A stretch of DNA of 64,000 nucleotides, taken from contig NZ_VFAH01000002.1 in the NCBI RefSeq assembly GCF_008929045.1, forward strand, positions 496,001 to 560,000, read 5' to 3'. This document shows, piece by piece, positions 53,791 to 63,110 of the stretch (the first letter of the stretch is position 1; each line of letters begins with the position of its first letter). The position numbers and the translations under genes were made by a program. A model generated the notes under the pieces. The model was given only the letters and a program-made list of their open reading frames with translations. It was not told the DNA's origin and did no database searches. Source of the stretch: Noviherbaspirillum aerium (GTDB lineage Bacteria > Pseudomonadota > Gammaproteobacteria > Burkholderiales > Burkholderiaceae_D).

Positions 53791-54651
53791 CTAGACGGCG
53801 GCCGTCACGCCGCGAAAGAACGTATGCGCCAGGTTCTGCAGCACTGACGCATTGGCTTCGCCATTGATGGCCGCATGGGCGGCCTGCAAATAATCCTGCA
53901 CCTTGCGGCGTGCGCTGCGCACGCCGATGCGGGCGACGATATTGGTGCCGTCGTCATTCGCATCCTTGATATCGTCGAGCATTTGAAAGGCGAGCCCGAG
54001 ATTGGTGGTGAAGCGCATTACCTTGTCTTCCTGCTCCGGCGTGGCATGGCTGACCAGGCAACCGGCTTTCGCCGCGGCCTGGAACAGGATGCCGGTCTTG
54101 AGCTGATGCATGTCGGCAATGGCGGCGGGATTCGGAATGTCGCCCTTCGATTTCAGGTCGATGTACTGGCCGAGCGACAGGCCGTTCGGCCCGACCGTGG
54201 TGCACAGCAGCTGAATCAGCTTGAGCCGCAGATCGCCGGCCAGCATGTCATGCGAGGCAACGATGCACTGGCTCTGGGTCAGCAGCGACACCGCCGCCAG
54301 TATCGTCAGGCTCTCCCCGTATTCGATATGGGTGCACAGGCGGCTGCGGCGCTCGCGGTCGTCGTCCATGCAGGGCAGGTCATCCAGGATCAGGGAGGCG
54401 CAGTGGATCATTTCGATCGAGCAGGCCACCGGCATCGCCGCATCGTGCGCGCCGCCGAGAAAGTCGGTGACCGCCAGGGTCAGCAATGGCCGGATGCGCT
54501 TGCCGGGGGCCAGCACGCTGTAGCGCATTGCGGCATTCACGGGCGAGGGATGAGACGAGGTGAGCAGGTCGTCAAGATGGGAATTGATCAGCAGCCGGGT
54601 CTCCGTCACCCAATCGTGCTCGGCGCTGACAGCAATGTCGCTGGCTAGCAT
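53791..54651 (-). CDS. crtE: Geranylgeranyl diphosphate synthase
   Basis: 286 residues of the trans-prenyltransferase family. First Asp-rich motif DDLPCMDDDRERR from residue 90, second motif FQMLDDIKDANDD near 226. Also seen are GKRIRP near 50 and KTG near 180. Supplies GGPP for CrtB. The gene is separate from the crt operon and on the opposite strand, which is uncommon since crtE is often first in crt clusters. A short-chain FPP/GPP synthase role cannot be excluded by motif alone, but the context favours GGPP. Confidence 0.88.
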   Translation of the reverse strand: MLASDIAVSAEHDWVTETRLLINSHLDDLLTSSHPSPVNAAMRYSVLAPGKRIRPLLTLAVTDFLGGAHDAAMPVACSIEMIHCASLILDDLPCMDDDRERRSRLCTHIEYGESLTILAAVSLLTQSQCIVASHDMLAGDLRLKLIQLLCTTVGPNGLSLGQYIDLKSKGDIPNPAAIADMHQLKTGILFQAAAKAGCLVSHATPEQEDKVMRFTTNLGLAFQMLDDIKDANDDGTNIVARIGVRSARRKVQDYLQAAHAAINGEANASVLQNLAHTFFRGVTAAV

Positions 54652-54892
54652 GAATGCGGAATCCGCTTGTCAATAATGGGCATACCGGTTTCCCTCCTGT
54701 CGTCCCTGTCGAAAATCATAGCTGCAGGCCTTCACCCTGTCGCAAGCACTCAATCAATCGTTGACGCCTGATAAGAGGCGTTCCTGGCAAAAACTTTTTC
54801 GGTGTCCGCGAAGCGCGGCAAGCGCCCCGCTCATTCTTGTACGCGCGGGGACGCTGCGCGGATTCAGCCGCTGCGGGCGCAGCGGCTTCCGG

Positions 54893-55117
54893 TCAGCGGC
54901 TGTAATCGCCGGCCGCGCCAAGATCGTTCGGATCGCCGCTGTTGCGCGCATCGCGGTTCTTTTCCACCTCGGTGGCATGGGCCGGATCGACGAAGCCGGT
55001 GGCATTGCCGGTACCGGTGCCGCGGCCGCTCGATTCCTGTTCCGGGGGCAACGGCGGGGTCACCGCTTGCTTGGCATCCTGCTTCTGCTGGCCGTTCTGG
55101 CTGTCATTGGTCTGCAT
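54893..55117 (-). CDS. Small hydrophilic, probably disordered protein
   Basis: 74 residues from ATG 55117, with GAGGAAG 7-8 nt upstream. Begins MQTNDSQNGQQKQDAKQAV; rich in Gln, Asp, Asn, Gly and Pro, with no hydrophobic core or Cys. No family recognised. Its type resembles the small protein at 23428-23628, both starting MxT followed by Gln/Asp-rich sequence. Confidence 0.55.
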   Translation of the reverse strand: MQTNDSQNGQQKQDAKQAVTPPLPPEQESSGRGTGTGNATGFVDPAHATEVEKNRDARNSGDPNDLGAAGDYSR

Positions 55118-55587
55118 TGGGTTCTTCCTCATGGTCATGCCGGCGACAGCTGCCGCCGATGCCGGCTGTTTTTCGTGGCGGCGCGATGCAGGCGGTTGAA
55201 ACCGTCGGCAGGAACGGATAACCGGATGCGGTGCGCGACACTTGAAACTTAGACACCGCTTATCCAAAAGGTTTTTTGTTCATGACAAACATTGGACAAA
55301 AATCATCGAAAAATACGAGGGCGCAAGGGAATTATTTGTTGCGCAACATGAGCACGACGACTGGCGGATGTCTATAATCCCGGCTGAACCGCACCTGTGA
55401 TCTATTCCAGCCATACAAGCCCAAACCCGCTGCCTTGGCCGGAAGCCGTGAAATCGCGGCCACTTCAGATCTGTTCGTAATCCAGTAAAACAATGCATTG
55501 CAAGCATTGCAATGTTTCTTATCGACATTGCATGGCTATTGTTTATTTATCACAATCGCTTTCAACTAATGCAAAACAACACTGCTG
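55118..55587. promoter_or_regulatory. Gene-free upstream region of the KaiC-like unit
   Basis: No ORF. Contains a TATAAT (55373-55378) with a poor -35, and three CATTGCA heptamers at 55496, 55505 and 55526 within 37 bp, partly as palindromic CATTGCAATG. The last is 55 bp before the first gene, where a regulator could bind. Confidence 0.45.
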
Positions 55588-56022
55588 ATGACGACTGACG
55601 ACCGTACGAAGCTTATCTCCCAGCTACTGGCCCTAGATTCGCCGGCAACAGGTAACACGAGTGCCGTCACGGACCGGGCCGTCTGGCTTTGGGAAAGATT
55701 GGCAAATCAATTAACACCGCTTATCGGACAGATGGGATTTGAATCCTTGTATGCTCGCGCCGTTCATTTTTCGCAGTCGGAGTGTCGGGGCCTACCCGCC
55801 TTCGAGTTCGGACAGGAAATAGACTTCCTTCAGAAACTCAGACAGGACCTTCTCGGTCTGGAGTATGACATTGCGGAACGGTGCAACACTGCCTTGCTGA
55901 CCCGGTTCATCGAACTGGTCGCGGCAATGATCGGTGAAGCATTGGTGGGACATATCCTACAGTGCGCCTGGGACGAATACAGCGCCCAGCGCGGCACTAG
56001 GGAGTTTCAGAATGACAAATAA
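55588..56022 (+). CDS. Uncharacterised protein of the KaiC-like operon
   Basis: 144 residues, helical, no signal peptide or membrane segment. Contains WERLANQLTPLIGQMGFESLYARAV (in part), suggesting a compact helical domain that might bind the ATPase or kinase. No family assigned. The end overlaps the start of the KaiC-like gene by 11 bp. Confidence 0.75.
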   Translation: MTTDDRTKLISQLLALDSPATGNTSAVTDRAVWLWERLANQLTPLIGQMGFESLYARAVHFSQSECRGLPAFEFGQEIDFLQKLRQDLLGLEYDIAERCNTALLTRFIELVAAMIGEALVGHILQCAWDEYSAQRGTREFQNDK

Positions 56023-57433
56023 AGTAACGCTCGAGAAATTGCCGACCGGAGTGCCCGGACTGGATGCCCTGCTGGATGGCGGTGTCGCCCGGTATTCATT
56101 CAACGTGATCACCGGCGCGCCGGGCAGCGGCAAGACAACGCTGGCGCACCAGATCATGTTCGCCCTGGCCAACCCCGGCCGCAAGGCACTGTTCTTTACC
56201 GTGATGGGCGAGCCGCCGCTCAAGATGCTGCGCTATCAGCAGCAGTATTCCTTCTTCGACCTCGGCAAGGTCGGCTCTTCCATCCGCTATCTGAACCTGG
56301 CGGACGACCTGCAGCGGGAAGGCTTCGATGGCGTGCTCGAGCGCATCCTGAAGGAAGTCCGCGATTTCGGGCCGGAGCTGATCTTCGTCGATTCCTTCAA
56401 ATCGGTAGTGCAGGCGACCAAGGACATCGTGCAAAGCACGGCCAGCCTGCAATACTTCGTGCAGAGGCTGGGCGTCCATCTTGCCACCTGGCAGGCCACC
56501 ACTTTCCTGCTGGGCGAATACGCCGAGGCGGCGCAAGAGGAAAATCCCATCTTCACCGTTGCCGACGGCATCATTCACCTGAGCCAGACCTTCGAACAGG
56601 ATGAAATGGTGCGCAAGATCAGCGTGGTCAAGATGCGCGGCACCGCGCATCTGACCGGCCTGCATCGCTTCCGGATCACCGGGGACGGCCTGCATGTTTT
56701 CCCGCGCCTGCTCGGCAGGGCGGTTCCTTCCGGTCGCGTCATGCCGGTCACTTCATTCGCGGCGTCTTCCGGCGCACCGAGGCGCCTGTCCACCGGTTGC
56801 GCGGGTCTTGACTCCATGCTGGACGGCGGCCTGCCGGCCAACTGTTCCGCAGTGGTCACGGGCCCGCCAGGCGCGGGCAAGACCGTGCTGGGAGTTTCCT
56901 TCCTGAATGCCGGGGCCGGGAACGGCGAACACGGCATCATCGTTTCGTTCGAACATATCCTGTCGCCCTCGTTCAACACGCCGCTCAAGGCCTTGATCGA
57001 CCAGGGCAGCGTCACCGAAATCGTTCTGACCTCGCTGGACCTGTCGGTCGAGGAACTGGTCGGCGCCATGCTCGACGCGGTGGAACGCACCGGGGCAACC
57101 CGCATCGTGATCGATTCGCTGTCGGCGCTGGAACTGGCGATTGCGCCACAATACAGGCCTCACATGTTCGAATCGCTTTACCGCATGCTGTCGCATCTGC
57201 ATGCGCGCGGCGTGACCGTGATGATGATCAGGCATATCGCATCGATGTCGGACACCGGGTTTACCCAGGGCGATTTCATCGTGGATGCGATCATCTCGAT
57301 GCGCTATACCGAGATCAATCACAAGCTGATCAAGCTCATTTCCGTTCCCAAGCTGCGCGGCAGTCGCCATAGCGACGAAGTGCGCCGGTTCAAGACCCTG
57401 GAGAACGGCATCGAACTGGGAGATCCCATCTGA
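56012..57433 (+). CDS. KaiC-like double RecA-domain ATPase
   Basis: 473 residues from ATG 56012 (GGGAG upstream); the frame open upstream lies in the previous gene. Two tandem KaiC domains: Walker A GAPGSGKT (35-42) and GPPGAGKT (near 284-291), with Walker B-type IVIDSLSALELA in the second. The tandem catalytic Glu pair of cyanobacterial KaiC is not complete: domain 1 reads VMGEPP and domain 2 SFEHIL, one Glu each. The Ser/Thr autophosphorylation pair is not clearly conserved. There is no kaiA or kaiB in the window. It is more likely a signalling ATPase working with the neighbouring kinase than a clock protein. Confidence 0.9.
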   Translation: MTNKVTLEKLPTGVPGLDALLDGGVARYSFNVITGAPGSGKTTLAHQIMFALANPGRKALFFTVMGEPPLKMLRYQQQYSFFDLGKVGSSIRYLNLADDLQREGFDGVLERILKEVRDFGPELIFVDSFKSVVQATKDIVQSTASLQYFVQRLGVHLATWQATTFLLGEYAEAAQEENPIFTVADGIIHLSQTFEQDEMVRKISVVKMRGTAHLTGLHRFRITGDGLHVFPRLLGRAVPSGRVMPVTSFAASSGAPRRLSTGCAGLDSMLDGGLPANCSAVVTGPPGAGKTVLGVSFLNAGAGNGEHGIIVSFEHILSPSFNTPLKALIDQGSVTEIVLTSLDLSVEELVGAMLDAVERTGATRIVIDSLSALELAIAPQYRPHMFESLYRMLSHLHARGVTVMMIRHIASMSDTGFTQGDFIVDAIISMRYTEINHKLIKLISVPKLRGSRHSDEVRRFKTLENGIELGDPI

Positions 57434-57447
57434 TACCAATCACAACC

Positions 57448-57480
57448 CCGATTGCAAGCTCTTCCATGGCTTGCAATCGG
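57448..57480. repeat. Stem-loop between the KaiC-like and kinase genes
   Basis: Perfect 12-bp stem CCGATTGCAAGC (57448-57459) / GCTTGCAATCGG (57469-57480), 9-nt loop, no T-run. It may stabilise or process the transcript so that the two genes are expressed at different levels. Confidence 0.65.
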
Positions 57481-57559
57481 TAGCACTCTGCAGGCAAGGA
57501 AGGCGAAGCACCGCGCCGTATCGGGTTCCCAAAAAATGAAGCCACACAGCGGATAGGCA

Positions 57560-58879
57560 ATGAACACAGCATTGAATTCGAGTTCGCAGGATGACGAACG
57601 CGTCAGGCACGCCATCGACAGCGTCGTGCAAGCCATTCGCGCCGGACAAAGCGGCAGCGAGGAAATACAGGATCTCGTCACTCTGGTATCGCAGTTGCGG
57701 GAGGCGAACCAGCATCTGGTGCTCGCCGCCGTCAAGGCACAAGTCCTGCAGGAGACGGCGGAAGCGCGCAATCGTCAGCAGAACGAATTTCTGGCCATGC
57801 TGGCGCATGAGCTGCGCAATCCGATTTCGCCGATCGGCAATGCCGCCAGCCTGCTTGAAAAGATCACTTCCGCCCATCCCCTCCTGCCGAAGATTCAGGG
57901 CGTCATCAGCCGGCAGGTCGCCCATATGGCGCGGCTGATCGACGACCTGCTCGATGCCTCGCGCATCACCAGCGGCAAGGTCAGCCTGGAAAAATCCAGG
58001 ATCACGGTAAATGACATCCTGAGCCGGTCGCTGGAAGTGGTGCGCGCCACGATCGATCAGCGCCGCCAGCATCTGGTGGCCGAGCCATTGGAAAACGATG
58101 TGATCGTCGAAGGCGATCTGATCCGCCTGTCGCAGGCCATGAGCAATATCCTCGTCAATGCCTCCAAGTTCACGCCGGAAGCCGGTACCGTCACCGTGTG
58201 CCTGAAACAGCAGGGCGACACCGTGCATCTGGTGGTGCAGGACAGCGGCATCGGCATCGAGCCGGAATTGCTGCCCCATATATTCGAATTGTTCAGGCAA
58301 GGCCCGCGGACGCTGGCCCGTACCGAGGGCGGGCTCGGCATCGGACTGTCGGTGGCGAAGGCGCTGGTGGAGATGCATGGCGGCAGGATCATTGCCCGCA
58401 GCATGGGCCGCGGCATGGGCAGCGAGTTCGAGATCCTGTTGCCGGTCGCGCATCCAAGTCCGCAGGACGCCGCCGAATCGGGCGCGCCGCCGCTCATCGC
58501 GCCGGCCGCCTGCTGCCGCATTCTCCTGATCGAAGACAATCCGGATACCAGCGCCACGCTGCAGCTGCTCCTGGAACTGAGCGGCCATCGGGTCACCGTC
58601 GCGCTCGATGGCTTGAGCGGCGCGGCGCTGGCCAAGAGCAACAGCTACGATATCGTCCTCTGCGATATCGGATTGCCCGGACTGAACGGTTATGGCGTGA
58701 TCGCCCAGATCCGCCAGCATGACGGAGGACGCCAGCCCTATGCCATCGCCATCTCCGGCTACGGCCAGCCGGAAGACCGGGCGCGCGCGCTCAGCGCCGG
58801 ATTCAATGAATACCTGGTCAAGCCGGTGAAAACGGAAACCGTGCTCGGGCTGATTGCCGCTCAGGGCGGAATGGCGTGA
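57560..58879 (+). CDS. Hybrid sensor histidine kinase / response regulator
   Basis: 439 residues, soluble. N-terminal helical region (1-70), HisKA with the phosphorylated His83 in LAMLAHELRNPIS, HATPase (about 190-300) with DSGIGIEPELLPHIFELFRQ and GGLGIGLS, then a receiver domain (about 320-435) with phospho-Asp near 369 in VLCDIGLPGLNGYG and Lys in YLVKPVK. There is no input domain of recognised type, so the KaiC-like ATPase or small protein upstream may provide the signal. Ends two bases before a repeat. Confidence 0.93.
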   Translation: MNTALNSSSQDDERVRHAIDSVVQAIRAGQSGSEEIQDLVTLVSQLREANQHLVLAAVKAQVLQETAEARNRQQNEFLAMLAHELRNPISPIGNAASLLEKITSAHPLLPKIQGVISRQVAHMARLIDDLLDASRITSGKVSLEKSRITVNDILSRSLEVVRATIDQRRQHLVAEPLENDVIVEGDLIRLSQAMSNILVNASKFTPEAGTVTVCLKQQGDTVHLVVQDSGIGIEPELLPHIFELFRQGPRTLARTEGGLGIGLSVAKALVEMHGGRIIARSMGRGMGSEFEILLPVAHPSPQDAAESGAPPLIAPAACCRILLIEDNPDTSATLQLLLELSGHRVTVALDGLSGAALAKSNSYDIVLCDIGLPGLNGYGVIAQIRQHDGGRQPYAIAISGYGQPEDRARALSAGFNEYLVKPVKTETVLGLIAAQGGMA

Positions 58880-58880
58880 C

Positions 58881-58923
58881 CGCTTATCAAGCACAGCCTG
58901 TCTGGTCAGGACAAAAGCGCTCT
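58881..58923. repeat. MITE-related fragment
   Basis: CGCTTATCAAGCACAGCCT (58881-58899) matches the right end of the 136-bp element with two changes. It is followed by GTCTGGTCAGGACAAAAGCGCT, a degenerate right arm of the adjoining hairpin. Its end overlaps the stop codon of the next gene. Confidence 0.65.
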
Positions 58924-61696
58924 ATGCGAACGACACCCTCGGCGCAATCGGCTGGATCTCGGACGGCGGCAGGGGCCTTGAGACGAAAAAGCCCTGGATT
59001 TCATCGCAATCCAGCGCCTTGAGCGTCCTGGCCTGCTCGATCGACTCCACGCCTTCGGCCACCACTTTCATGCCAAGCGAATGCGCCATGGTGATGATGG
59101 CGGTATAGAACACGGTGCCCTCCCTGGACTGTTCAAGTTGCGCGGTAAAGGCCCGGTCGACCTTGAGCACGTCGAAGTCCATGCGCTGCAATTGCGACAG
59201 CGAAGAATAGCCGGTCCCGAAATCATCCACCAGCAGCGTGATGCCCATGTCGCGGATCGAGCGAATGGCAGCCGACACGCTTTCGCTGTCGCCCATCATC
59301 GACGATTCCGTCAGCTCGACTTCGATCAGTCGGGGATCGATGCCGTGCCGGGCAATGCAGGAGGCGAGCGCCTGCACCGGATCGGCGTTGTGAAAATGGA
59401 TCGCGGATATATTGACCGATACCGGCACCGCCTGCCTGCCGTGCCTGGTCCAGAATGCCAGCTGCGCGCAAACCTTGTCGATGACCTGCTCTCCCAGCCT
59501 GGCGATGAGACCGGCCTCTTCGGCAAGGGTAATGAATTCATTCGGCTCAATCAGGCCGCGGGTCGGATGATGCCACCGCACCAGGGCTTCCATGCTGGTG
59601 GTGATGCCGCTGGCCATCGACACGCGCGGCTGGTAATGCATCACCAGCTGATCATGCTCGATCGCATGCCTCAATTCCATTTCGCGTTGATGGCGCGAGC
59701 GCAGCCGCTCCGAGAATTCGGCATCGAAAAAACAATAATTTCGTTTCCCCGAGGTCTTGACCGAATACATCGCCATGTCGGCATTGTTGAGCAGGACGGT
59801 GGCGTCGACGCCATCCTTGGGAAAAACGCTGATGCCGATCGACACGCCAACACCGTACACGCCCTTGGCAATCCTGAACGCGGAGCGGAATGAGTCAAGA
59901 ATGCGCTCGGCCACCTGTGCCGCATCGTTTGCATGGTCGAGCGATTCGAGGATGACCAGGAACTCGTCGCCGCCGATACGGGCAACCCTGTCCTGAGGAC
60001 GCACGGCGTCCTCAAGCCGGCGCGCCACATTGCGCAGGATTTCGTCGCCCGCGTCGTGTCCCATGGTGTCGTTGACCGTCTTGAAACCGTCGAGGTCCAG
60101 GAACAGCAAGGCGAGCATCGATTGTTCCCGCTCCGCACGTTGCACCGCTTCGGGAAGGAAAACATTGAGCCAATGGCGGTTGGGCAGGCCGGTGAGCGCA
60201 TCTTCATTGCCCCGCTTCTCCAGTTCGGCCACATGCGCCTTCATTTCACTGATATCGCGCATGGTGATCGCAAGGTCATTGTCCGGGCGCGACACCCGGA
60301 TGTTGATCCACTGGGGACCGTTCAGCCGCAGCGCATGCAGGTTAACATCGCTTTCATAAAAACGCTGCTTCATGGCCCGGGTCATGATTTTCATCGCCCG
60401 CTCGGTGGCTTCGCCCGGATAGAGCCTGGAAATCCTCGCGCCCAGCAAGACGCTGCGGCTGACATCGAACAGCCTTGCAGCCCTGTCGTTGCAATCGATG
60501 ATCTGAAAATCCGCGAGCCGCATCTGTTCGTCATAAACCGGCCGGGCGATGACGAAGCCTTCATTGCCGACTTCGGTCGCGGTCCGGTAGGTTGCCTGGA
60601 CCATTTCCACCTGGTACTTGCGCCACGCAAGATGCAGCGACACGCCCATCGCAACGAGAGTGATCAAGGCCAGCAACCCGGTGCCTGCGGCCGCATTCCT
60701 GATGGCGGTCCGGCGCCATTCGTGGTACGGCGCCAGCACGGCTTCCTGATCCAGGCCGGCCATCGTGATCATCCCGTAATCGGAGGTCGCCTGCCAGCCG
60801 ACATAGCGGCTGCGGCCGTCGACGAACCATTCCTTTCCCTCAAGACGCCGGCCGTCGTTCCATTTCTCCAGATCGGGCTGCCGGAGCATGGCCTGACTTT
60901 CTTCGTCCGGCAGAAAGATGGTCTCGCCGATGCGCGCCAGCCTGACCTTCTTGTCCGCGCTCAGGATGGCGAAGAAGCCGCGCGTCTTCAGCGTGATCTC
61001 GTCGTAAGCGGAAGTGAAATAGTCAGGCGTGACGGATACCAGGACTATGCCCTTGAAGCTGCCATCTTCTCCGGACAGGCGGCGCGAGAAGGGCACCACC
61101 GGCGTCCCCGAAAAATTGCCTACACGGGCCGTACCGATATAAAACAGGTCGCTGGTTTCCTGGTGCGCGCGGAAATAAGGCTCTTCCGCGATATTGACGC
61201 GCGCGGCCGATGGAATGGTGCTGGTCAGCAGATTGCCGTCGCGGTCGATAAGGCTGATGTAAAAGCCTGACTCCACCGACTGCAGGCGCGGATGCCTGAA
61301 ATTGCCGGGCAGGAAATTTCCGTTCGAGGTTTCCCATCCGTACTTGACATAGAGGGTGAGCTGGTCGACCGCTTCCAGCGCGCGGAACAGGTGATTGGCA
61401 TAAGCCCGGCCGAGGATGCCGGCTTCATTGACGGCATTCAGCTCCATCCTCGCCTGCTCCCGTTCAAGATAGCCGAAGAGCATGGTCCATCCGATCACCG
61501 CAAGGATGCAGGACTTGATCGGCCAGAACAGCAGCAGCCCGCGTTTTCGTTTGACGAAACGAAGATCGCCGAACACATCCTTCAAGCGTGCGGCGGTGGT
61601 TTCGAGCAAGCCGGAAAATGCCATGGGCAGCACTCCACTGAACCGGAAGCCTAACCTTACCAGCGCCTTTAGGTCACGGTTATGTATTAGCGCCAT
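58922..61696 (-). CDS. Membrane-bound GGDEF-EAL protein with periplasmic sensor
   Basis: 924 residues from ATG 61696; GTG 61711 and ATG 61624 are also possible. TM1 (about 50-70, LLLFWPIKSCILAVIGWTM), a dCache-like periplasmic domain (about 75-335), TM2 (about 340-360), a PAS region (about 380-490), GGDEF with intact RIGGDEF near 578, and EAL with intact SMEALVRW near 705 and DDFGTGYSSL. It could both make and degrade c-di-GMP in response to an extracytoplasmic ligand. Transcribed towards the hybrid kinase. The C-terminus ends in a MITE-related fragment. Confidence 0.92.
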   Translation of the reverse strand: MALIHNRDLKALVRLGFRFSGVLPMAFSGLLETTAARLKDVFGDLRFVKRKRGLLLFWPIKSCILAVIGWTMLFGYLEREQARMELNAVNEAGILGRAYANHLFRALEAVDQLTLYVKYGWETSNGNFLPGNFRHPRLQSVESGFYISLIDRDGNLLTSTIPSAARVNIAEEPYFRAHQETSDLFYIGTARVGNFSGTPVVPFSRRLSGEDGSFKGIVLVSVTPDYFTSAYDEITLKTRGFFAILSADKKVRLARIGETIFLPDEESQAMLRQPDLEKWNDGRRLEGKEWFVDGRSRYVGWQATSDYGMITMAGLDQEAVLAPYHEWRRTAIRNAAAGTGLLALITLVAMGVSLHLAWRKYQVEMVQATYRTATEVGNEGFVIARPVYDEQMRLADFQIIDCNDRAARLFDVSRSVLLGARISRLYPGEATERAMKIMTRAMKQRFYESDVNLHALRLNGPQWINIRVSRPDNDLAITMRDISEMKAHVAELEKRGNEDALTGLPNRHWLNVFLPEAVQRAEREQSMLALLFLDLDGFKTVNDTMGHDAGDEILRNVARRLEDAVRPQDRVARIGGDEFLVILESLDHANDAAQVAERILDSFRSAFRIAKGVYGVGVSIGISVFPKDGVDATVLLNNADMAMYSVKTSGKRNYCFFDAEFSERLRSRHQREMELRHAIEHDQLVMHYQPRVSMASGITTSMEALVRWHHPTRGLIEPNEFITLAEEAGLIARLGEQVIDKVCAQLAFWTRHGRQAVPVSVNISAIHFHNADPVQALASCIARHGIDPRLIEVELTESSMMGDSESVSAAIRSIRDMGITLLVDDFGTGYSSLSQLQRMDFDVLKVDRAFTAQLEQSREGTVFYTAIITMAHSLGMKVVAEGVESIEQARTLKALDCDEIQGFFVSRPLPPSEIQPIAPRVSFA

Positions 61697-61809
61697 CACT
61701 TGATTTTCCACAGAGCTGCAGAAAAGCGTTCAGATAGTGCAACCAGCACCAATGCGGCCGGAACATGTGGCGCCCGCTTTCATCTAACCATGTCAAATTT
61801 CTTCCGGTC

Positions 61810-62703
61810 ATGACTATGTCTTCGCATCTCGGTCTGGTATGCATTACCCACTCGCAAGACGTGCGCTATCGCACCATCACGCGCAAGCGCCTGCTGCAGC
61901 AATCCCATGAGGTACAGCAGAAATTGCTGGAGGAAATTTACCGCGACAATCTTCAGCGGCTCGATACCGCACTGCGCTACTGCGTGCAGGAAAGCATACG
62001 GCTGTACCGGATGCCTTCCTCCCTGTTTCCATTCTCGGATGAAGATGTCGGTCGCGAAGTGCTTGCCAGGCTGGCCGGGGTGGTTGGGCGCGTCGGGGAA
62101 TGGGCGACCCGCAACAGCATCCGGCTCGTCATGCATCCGGATCAGTTCGTGGTGCTCAGTTCAGACTCCGCCAATGTGGTGGAGAACAGCATCAAGATTC
62201 TGCAGATGCATGCCGACATCATGGATCTGCTCAACCAGCCGCGTTCGCCGTGGGCATTGCTCGAAGTCCATGGCGGCAAATCGGCGCGGGGAGAAGCGTT
62301 GATCGAGCGCATCGGCAGATTGCCGGACGCCATACGGCTGCGCCTCGGCCTCGAGAATGACGAATACGCGTATGGCGCGCAGGAGATCTACGAAATCTGC
62401 ATGGCCAGCGGCGTGCCGATGGTGTTCGATGCGCATCATCATGTCATCAAGGAAGGCCTGACCAGCTACGAAGACCCGAGCGTGGAGGCAATGCTACTCA
62501 GGGCGCGCGAAACCTGGCCCGACCCGGCGCAGCAGCTGGTGCATATCTCGAATGGCCGCACGGCCTTCAACGATCGCAACCATTCCGACCTGATCGACGT
62601 GCTGCCTTCGTCCTATGCCCAGGCACCATGGATAGAAATCGAAGCCAAGTTCAAGGAACTGGCGATTCAAAAAATCCGCCAGGCGAATCCGGCGCGGCTC
62701 TAG
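61810..62703 (+). CDS. uvsE: UV damage endonuclease
   Basis: 297 residues, UVDE family TIM barrel. Nicks DNA 5' to UV photoproducts. Conserved stretches: MHPDQFVVLSS (near 101), LEVHGG, LENDE (near 183), and DAHHH (near 207). Starts at ATG 61810 or 61816; no strong ribosome site. Divergent from the GGDEF-EAL gene. In organisms that carry a carotenoid cluster it would add light and UV tolerance (inference). Confidence 0.92.
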   Translation: MTMSSHLGLVCITHSQDVRYRTITRKRLLQQSHEVQQKLLEEIYRDNLQRLDTALRYCVQESIRLYRMPSSLFPFSDEDVGREVLARLAGVVGRVGEWATRNSIRLVMHPDQFVVLSSDSANVVENSIKILQMHADIMDLLNQPRSPWALLEVHGGKSARGEALIERIGRLPDAIRLRLGLENDEYAYGAQEIYEICMASGVPMVFDAHHHVIKEGLTSYEDPSVEAMLLRARETWPDPAQQLVHISNGRTAFNDRNHSDLIDVLPSSYAQAPWIEIEAKFKELAIQKIRQANPARL

Positions 62704-62705
62704 TG

Positions 62706-62750
62706 GTGTTTGAGAAGCCTCGCGAGAGGTTCGGAGTATGGCCGGGAGCG
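62706..62750. repeat. Degenerate MITE-like left end
   Basis: GTGTTTGAGAAGC...CGCGAGAGGTTCGGAG corresponds to 27907-27952 of the 136-bp element. Begins 3 bp after the uvsE stop. The rest of the element is missing or too diverged to see. Confidence 0.6.
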
Positions 62751-62768
62751 CAAGTCAAGCCGTGCGCA

Positions 62769-63110
62769 TCAACCCCTGGCGACAATCTGATAACACTGCA
62801 CCTTGTGTTCCGAAGCGCTATTGATGCCGTCCCCCGCGGAAGGCAATTGTGGGCTGAAAGCACGATCTCTTGGCGGAGTGCGGCGATCTCTTCCCAGGCG
62901 CAATTCATTTTTCGGCTCGATACTGGCCAGTGGCACTTCACCCGCCGTCAGCCACAATCGTTCGGCCAGTAATTTCAATGCCGCCGCTTCCTTCGCCAGA
63001 TCACGGCGCGATTCCACGCCCAGGGCACTCAGTTTCATGGCATCCGCGCTCAACATGGTCGCCAGCATCGTCAGATGCTCGGCGAGACTTTTCGTGCTAA
63101 CCGTATCCAT
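62769..63110 (-). CDS. Small uncharacterised protein
   Basis: 113 residues. The strong ribosome site AAGGAGG, 8 nt before ATG 63110, supports it. The first 80 residues are helical (MDTVSTKSLAEHLTMLATML, then EAAALKLLAERLWL) and the last 30 look disordered. No family known. Lies between two MITE-like fragments, converging with uvsE. Confidence 0.7.
   Translation of the reverse strand: MDTVSTKSLAEHLTMLATMLSADAMKLSALGVESRRDLAKEAAALKLLAERLWLTAGEVPLASIEPKNELRLGRDRRTPPRDRAFSPQLPSAGDGINSASEHKVQCYQIVARG

Noticed and set aside
57440-58894. 484-codon minus-strand frame opposite the hybrid kinase
   Set aside because: Antisense shadow of a gene with intact H-box, ATPase and receiver motifs.
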